A stretch of DNA of 64,000 nucleotides from Eubacterium sp. OM08-24. GTDB lineage: Bacteria > Bacillota > Clostridia > Oscillospirales > Acutalibacteraceae. The translations under genes were made by a program, and so were the position numbers. Below, one piece after another: positions 60,338 to 64,000 of the stretch. Numbering within the stretch: the first letter of the stretch is position 1; each line of letters starts with the position of its first letter. The stretch spans positions 33,057 to 97,056 of the forward strand of contig NZ_QSTA01000006.1 of NCBI RefSeq assembly GCF_003438075.1. Reading direction: 5' to 3'. Under the pieces are notes generated by a model. It had not been told where the DNA came from and ran no database searches. It worked only from the letters and a program-made list of their open reading frames with translations.

Positions 60338-61328
60338 TGCTAATAATACACTCCTTCAAAATTTGTTCTAAATCAATTTGTTGTTCGGTTGTTAAGTCAA
60401 GCAGGCTTAACTGTAACGGCTTGTTTCTCTGCCTTTCATACATATCGTAGTTGCTGATAAGCAGTTCGGGGAATTGTTCACCTGCGTTGATTCGCTGTTT
60501 CATATTGTGAAGCCTTGTGAAATCAAAGAATGAATAACCGTCATATAAATTACGGATTTCCTCACAATCGTTATATGATACAAGCCATTTGCCTTTTGAA
60601 TTTGCGAGCGTGTTTTTCAGTCTCAGATGGTCATCCCAAGTGAATCCGCACTGATAAACATACTCGCTTGAATAGTACGGCGGATCGCAGTAGAAAAAGG
60701 CATTATCTCGGTCGTAATGCTTTATCAGGACTTCAAAATCCTGATTTTCAATCACAGTATTTTCAAGTCTTTTGCCGACTTGCTCTATCAGTTGAAAAAG
60801 GCTTACTACTGAAAATGGCTGACAGGCAAAGGATTTTCCGCCGCTTGAATAGCTGTATCGCAGAAGTTTAAGAAACATTACTGCTCTGCGCAAGTCATAG
60901 TCCTGTTTCATTTTTATATACAATTCAATGATTTCTTCAACTTTCAAGTCTAGCAGGATAATCTTTGTCAGTTTCAATTCCTCATCAAGGTACTTATCGT
61001 CAAACTTTTCCTGTTTAAAAAAGTTCTTTATAGCATTGAAATCATCCCTTGAATTAAGCGGATAAAATCCGAGTTCTTTTATGAATGCCATAGGTCTATC
61101 ACGCATACAGCGAAAAAGGTTTACAAGATTATGGTTATAATCGTTGTACACCTCGAACTTATCAGGCTTTTTCTTGCCTAACAGTACAGCTCCCGAACCT
61201 CCGAACGGTTCAATATACCTTTCGTAATTCAGAGGAAACAGGGCGTACAAAATATGAAGGATGGATGTTTTGTTACCCATCCAACTCACAGGGGTTTTGA
61301 TATTCATCACTCCATTTCGGAATATCAA
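60327..61328 (-). CDS. dam: N6-adenine DNA methyltransferase (Dam/D12 class)
   Basis: The 333-residue enzyme has the AdoMet motif YIEPFGGSGAVLLG near residue 39 and the catalytic DPPY in FFYCDPPYYSS near residue 217, the D12 class layout. It methylates adenine in a short motif that cannot be read from sequence, perhaps to protect the ICE from restriction. The start is uncertain: TTG at 61328 has AGGAG closely upstream, and an ATG at 61307 (MNIKTPVSWMGNK) fits the family better. The gene is intact, unlike the neighbouring dcm. Confidence 0.9.
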   Translation of the reverse strand: MIFRNGVMNIKTPVSWMGNKTSILHILYALFPLNYERYIEPFGGSGAVLLGKKKPDKFEVYNDYNHNLVNLFRCMRDRPMAFIKELGFYPLNSRDDFNAIKNFFKQEKFDDKYLDEELKLTKIILLDLKVEEIIELYIKMKQDYDLRRAVMFLKLLRYSYSSGGKSFACQPFSVVSLFQLIEQVGKRLENTVIENQDFEVLIKHYDRDNAFFYCDPPYYSSEYVYQCGFTWDDHLRLKNTLANSKGKWLVSYNDCEEIRNLYDGYSFFDFTRLHNMKQRINAGEQFPELLISNYDMYERQRNKPLQLSLLDLTTEQQIDLEQILKECIISNEK

Positions 61329-61344
61329 TCGCTCCTAAAACGAC

Positions 61345-61383
61345 AAAAAGCCGTTGATTAAGTTTTTAACTCAACCAACGGCT
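61345..61383 (-). terminator. Terminator between dcm and dam
   Basis: On the minus strand AGCCGTTG pairs with CAACGGCT, followed by TTTTTGTCG. Beside it, at 61395-61431, lies a second long inverted repeat, AACTAATATCA/TGATATTAGTT. Together they separate dcm from dam. Confidence 0.7.
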
Positions 61384-61439
61384 ATATATATGAAAACTAA
61401 TATCAGTCGTTCGGAACGATTGATATTAGTTGTTATTAA

Positions 61440-62655
61440 TTAATTTTTATCGTTTACTTTTTTGATAATCTTTCCAATTTCAGAAATTACATTCACGGTA
61501 ACAGCATTTCCTGCCATCTTGTAGAGCCTGCTGTCAGATAGTCCTGTCGCTTTTGCCTTGTCAAACTGCTCGTCTGTGAAGCCTTGTAATTTCCAGCACT
61601 CCCTCGGAGTAAGCTTTCTTATTCTGCCTATGTGAACTTCTCCGTTTGGCTCAACAAAAGCAACTGCGAATTTTTCATCATCTGCAATATTCATGCTTTC
61701 TACGAAAACACCCGAATGTTCAGCCTTGTGGTTACTGATTCCCGAATCATGTCTTGCAGTTATGCACCTTGCAATTTCTGTCAGCTTAGGTTCGAGGTTC
61801 AGGTCGATGAAATAATATGCCTGAGTTGCGGAAGTTGTCAGAGTATGCGCTATCTGACTTCCTACTCTGCCACGCCTTGAATTTTGTCCTGAAAAGGCAG
61901 TATCAATGCTGTCGCCGGGATATGCGATCTGATAACCGTCTTTGGTTTTAGATTTTATCGGCAGACCAAAATTTTCGGTATTTTCAATGAGATAAAGTCC
62001 CGAATGACCGCCGAATCCGCCCGAACCGCTTGTAAGCGTACAGCTTAGTCCTTTTGATGAGTAGATTCGTTCACCTTGCGTTGGGTTTTCTTTGTATAAG
62101 AGTTTTTCCGCTTGTTTGCGTGAAAGATAGTACTTCTCCGGCACATTGTCCTCTAAGATATCCGATAATGAACACTCGATTTCGTGACTGTGGAACTCCG
62201 AAATTTTTGCTGTTAAGTACCTGCCAGCACACATCATACCCCAATTCATCCAATGTATGGATGATTGTTTCAAATGTCCTGCCTGAGTCATGGTTAAGCA
62301 GTCCAGGAACATTTTCGAGGAAGAGATACTTAGGTTTTTTAACGGTAGCAATTCGAGCAATCTCGAAAAACAGCGTTCCTCTTGTATCGTCAAATCCTTT
62401 TCTTGCTCCAGCGATTGAGAAGGACTGACAGGGAAATCCTCCAACCAGAAGGTCGAAATCGGGTAACTGTTCGGGTACAATTTTTCTTGCGTCATCAAAG
62501 TAAAGCTCACCTCCTGTGTCATAAATAGCATCATATGCTTGCTTTGCATACTTATCGATTTCGCAGTATCCGATGCACTCAAAACCACCTATAGCTTCAA
62601 GTCCCGAACGGAAACCGCCGATACCTGCAAACATATCAAAATATTTGATGGTCAT
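61440..62655 (-). pseudogene. dcm: C5-cytosine DNA methyltransferase, frameshifted
   Basis: From an ATG at 62655 the protein shows motifs I (FDMFAGIGGFRSG), IV with the catalytic Cys (GGFPCQSFSIAG), VI (ENVPGLL) and VIII (QSRNRVFIIG). Near 62170 the frame changes: the conserved continuation LSDILEDNVPEKYYLS, TPRECWKLQGF and motif X (MAGNAVTVNV) is in another frame ending at 61440. The whole gene is 1216 bases, not a multiple of three. A C5 methyltransferase needs both halves, so activity is probably lost. Confidence 0.85.
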
Positions 62656-62696
62656 AAATCTTCAGCTCACCGAAGAATTATAGATTAAAAAACACC

Positions 62697-63023
62697 TCAC
62701 ATTCCTATTTTAATTCCGTTGTTCTCACCAGGAACTTCATCTTCTACTTCTGATTCGGATTGGTTTTCTGCTTCGATTTCTTCCTGCGTAAGCTTTCTGA
62801 ATGAATCCTCACCGGGAACTACACCAAGTGAACGACCGTTGTCCCACTCAGGGAATAACGTTCCCATTGAATCAATAAATTTTACTGTTCCTCTTGTGCC
62901 TGCCGGAACAGGTGCGTAAGGGTCCTTCATACAGATAAGCTCAATTCTTGTACCCGGCGGATACAATTTCTTTGTACTTTCAGCGATTCTGCGCTGTCTT
63001 TCATATTCGTTCAAGTTATACAT
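62697..63023 (-). CDS. DUF4314 protein
   Basis: The 108-residue protein has the DUF4314 core GTRIELICMKDPYAPVPAGT and WDNGRSLGVVPGEDSF, an SH3-like small domain common in clostridial ICEs. The C-terminal 30 residues are acidic. Function is unknown. The ribosome binding site GAGGAG is very close to the ATG at 63023, so the start may differ slightly. Confidence 0.8.
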   Translation of the reverse strand: MYNLNEYERQRRIAESTKKLYPPGTRIELICMKDPYAPVPAGTRGTVKFIDSMGTLFPEWDNGRSLGVVPGEDSFRKLTQEEIEAENQSESEVEDEVPGENNGIKIGM

Positions 63024-63097
63024 CTCCTCAAGTTAATTTGTTTAATTGCATTGTTTTTTAAGTGGGACTTCTGATTTTTATAGTCATAAAATCAACC

Positions 63098-63250
63098 TCA
63101 TTCTTTCTTTTTATTTGTGTTGAGATTTTTGTTATCAGAGAAATGTGCCTGATTATTTTCATCGCAGTCATCATTACGCCTGTCAAAATTAGGTTTCTGA
63201 CGCATCTCTCTTTCAAACTTTCTGAGTTCGGGTGTGTCGGTAAAATACAT
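63098..63250 (-). CDS. Small conserved ICE protein, 50 residues
   Basis: An ATG at 63250, with GAAAGGAATG upstream, gives MYFTDTPELRKFEREMRQKP and a polar tail, ending at 63098. Short proteins with this start are common beside DUF4314 genes in clostridial ICEs. A longer frame on the same strand in this place has no ribosome binding site and was rejected. Function unknown. Confidence 0.65.
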   Translation of the reverse strand: MYFTDTPELRKFEREMRQKPNFDRRNDDCDENNQAHFSDNKNLNTNKKKE

Positions 63251-63281
63251 TTAAAATCATTCCTTTCAAATTTTTTGCAAA

Positions 63282-63325
63282 TAAAAAAGGCAACCGTTCT
63301 AATCAAAAAAATTAAAACGATTGCC
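63282..63325 (-). terminator. Terminator after the 44-residue ORF
   Basis: On the minus strand GGCAATCGTTTTAAT pairs with ATTAGAACGGTTGCC (one mismatch or wobble), followed by TTTTTTAT. It separates the 44-residue ORF from the rest of the ICE. Confidence 0.75.
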
Positions 63326-63424
63326 AAATAAAAAAAGAGCCAATTACTATATCTCTAAAATAAGAAATATGATGATTGACTCATATATTTGATAATATTA
63401 AATTAAGCAGATTAGCGAAAGTAA

Positions 63425-63559
63425 TCAGTTTTCTTTACCTTTAACTAAATTTTGTAGCTTTTCAACAGCTTCATCTTTAGTTTCAGAATCCTTCACTATT
63501 TGGATAATTGAGTTCATAAGAACATCAAATTGTTTGTCTGTCATATTTTCGAACTCCAT
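63425..63559 (-). CDS. Small ORF of 44 residues
   Basis: The ATG at 63559 follows AAGGAAAAGAT and gives MEFENMTDKQFDVLMNSIIQ and a charged helical tail. It is a short helical acidic protein of unknown function. Support is the good ribosome binding site, uninterrupted frame and the terminator after it. It is the first gene inside the ICE after tRNA-Asn. Confidence 0.5.
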   Translation of the reverse strand: MEFENMTDKQFDVLMNSIIQIVKDSETKDEAVEKLQNLVKGKEN

Positions 63560-63624
63560 ATCTTTTCCTTTCCGATAAAACAATTATCACTTCTACCGGA
63601 AATAAATTTTATATATAAGTAATT

Positions 63625-63654
63625 GAGGCTCATAGAAAAACTATGAGCCTCTTT
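63625..63654. terminator. Hairpin downstream of tRNA-Asn
   Basis: GAGGCTCATAG/CTATGAGCCTC form a perfect 11-bp stem with a five-A loop right after the tRNA CCA end. T-rich sequence (CTTTT) follows on the plus strand only. Confidence 0.7.
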
Positions 63655-63730
63655 TGGCTCCCCCAACTGGGCTCGAACCAGTGACATCATGATTAACAGT
63701 CATGCGCTCTACCGACTGAGCTATGGAGGA
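63655..63730 (-). tRNA. tRNA-Asn (GTT anticodon)
   Basis: The minus-strand sequence folds as a complete tRNA: acceptor TCCTCCA/TGGGGGA, D-arm GCTCAGTCGGTAGAGC, anticodon stem-loop with GTT in CTGTTAATC, T-arm with GGTTCGAGCC, discriminator G and an encoded CCA. It is part of the rRNA-tRNA cluster downstream of 5S rRNA. A partial copy of its first 22 bases lies 180 bp upstream. Confidence 0.95.
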
Positions 63731-63888
63731 TTATACAATTTTCTTTGATTTTACTCAAAGATTTTTGTTCAGATTGCATAAAGAGCAATCTTTTTTGTTA
63801 CTTAAATCCCCGGTAGTGGATTTAAACAACTTTCCTAATTTTTCCTCAAACTAAGTAATAATGTCAGGTACTTTTCTGTACACTCGCA

Positions 63889-63910
63889 CTACCGACTGAG
63901 CTATGGAGGA
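63889..63910 (-). repeat. 22-bp duplicate of the tRNA-Asn 5' end
   Basis: The 22 bases at 63889-63910 are identical to the 5' end of tRNA-Asn (63709-63730), in the same orientation. The copy begins TCCTCCATAGCTC and then diverges (TGCGAG instead of AGCGCA). It may be an att-like repeat or the remnant of a second tRNA gene. The 158 bp between the copies hold a stem-loop (AGATTGC/GCAATCT with TTTTTT on the plus strand) and no gene. Confidence 0.8.
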
Positions 63911-63919
63911 ATATAAGAC

Positions 63920-63937
63920 AAAACACCCTGCTGGGTG
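63920..63937 (-). terminator. Terminator after 5S rRNA
   Basis: On the minus strand CACCC-AGCA-GGGTG is followed by TTTTGTC. It lies just after the 5S 3' end. Confidence 0.75.
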
Positions 63938-63944
63938 ATTCGCT

Positions 63945-64000
63945 TGTGTTGGCATCTCCCTATTTTTCCAGGCCGTCACCAGCCAAGTATTTTCGGCACC
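63945..64000 (-). rRNA. 5S rRNA, 3' part
   Basis: The minus-strand sequence read from the right edge (GGTGCCGAAAATACTTGGC, then GGTGACGGCCTGG, AATAGGGAGATGCCA) matches the 3' half of bacterial 5S rRNA. The 5' half lies outside the window. It marks the chromosomal rRNA operon beside the ICE. Confidence 0.85.

Noticed and set aside
61395..61431. Palindrome around CGTTCGGAACG as a LexA box
   Set aside because: The half-sites are in the wrong order (GTTC then GAAC), and it lies inside a longer hairpin between convergently ordered ICE genes.
63058..63327. Minus-strand frame of 89 codons
   Set aside because: The 50-residue frame starting at 63250 has a ribosome binding site and a typical ICE sequence; the longer frame has neither.

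Overview
The window is low-GC Firmicutes DNA, most likely from a gut Clostridia of the Oscillospiraceae (Ruminococcus or Eubacterium siraeum-like). The evidence is AGGAGG-type ribosome binding sites, TTGACA/TATAAT promoters, type I-like cohesin and dockerin modules, BspA-type leucine-rich repeats, and a conjugation module of the kind found in clostridial integrative and conjugative elements (ICEs). The right edge is chromosomal: the 3' part of a 5S rRNA, its terminator, a 22-bp fragment of tRNA-Asn, and a complete tRNA-Asn.

Nearly everything else is a decayed ICE read on the minus strand from about 63.6 kb to position 1. In transcription order it carries two small ORFs, DUF4314, a frameshifted C5 and an intact N6 DNA methyltransferase, a small Cys-rich protein with an AbrB-like regulator, NUDIX, a lipoprotein, a frameshifted VaFE/CnaB surface adhesin, a deoxyribosyltransferase-like protein, a VirB2-like membrane protein, VirB6, PrgI, sortase B, VirB4, a truncated NlpC/P60-type protein, a truncated amidoligase, gamma-glutamylcyclotransferase, a ribbon-helix-helix protein, a MobP3 relaxase, DUF3991/TOPRIM, and the start of a VirD4-like protein.

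Its virB4 gene lies in three pieces (about 50.5, 21.4 and 9.15 kb) because two mobilizable elements (IMEs) of the large-serine-recombinase type have inserted into it. IME-B (9154-20399, 11.2 kb) has a GA core at both ends, and removing it restores the VirB4 reading frame exactly. IME-A (about 21384-50122, 28.7 kb) is bounded by CATTGC, and removing it also restores the frame. virB4 additionally has a nonsense codon and a frameshift, so the ICE has probably lost self-transfer. Both IMEs share one plan: recombinase, TnpW-like protein, relaxase with an overlapping coiled-coil/membrane gene, MobC, oriT-like hairpins, a replication or HTH gene, and a DUF6076 protein.

IME-B cargo is a lipoprotein and a 1124-residue repeat/C39-peptidase protein without a signal peptide. 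A near-consensus promoter with a perfect Gram-positive LexA (SOS) box drives the latter.

IME-A cargo (28.1-47.7 kb) looks like one long leftward operon: an O-antigen-ligase-like membrane protein, a penicillin-binding transpeptidase, two membrane-anchored single-cohesin proteins, and five secreted dockerin proteins (BspA leucine-rich repeats, transglutaminase-like, papain-like, GLUG-like). No carbohydrate-active enzyme is evident. Just upstream, a 1.4-kb segment is bounded by perfect 23-bp inverted repeats of tyrosine-recombinase type. It encodes its own tyrosine recombinase and a strong promoter that now points away from the operon into a UUCG-loop terminator. Inversion would aim that promoter at the operon. 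I read this as a self-encoded phase-variation switch, at present OFF, controlling a mobile cohesin-dockerin surface-display system. It is the most interesting object in the window.
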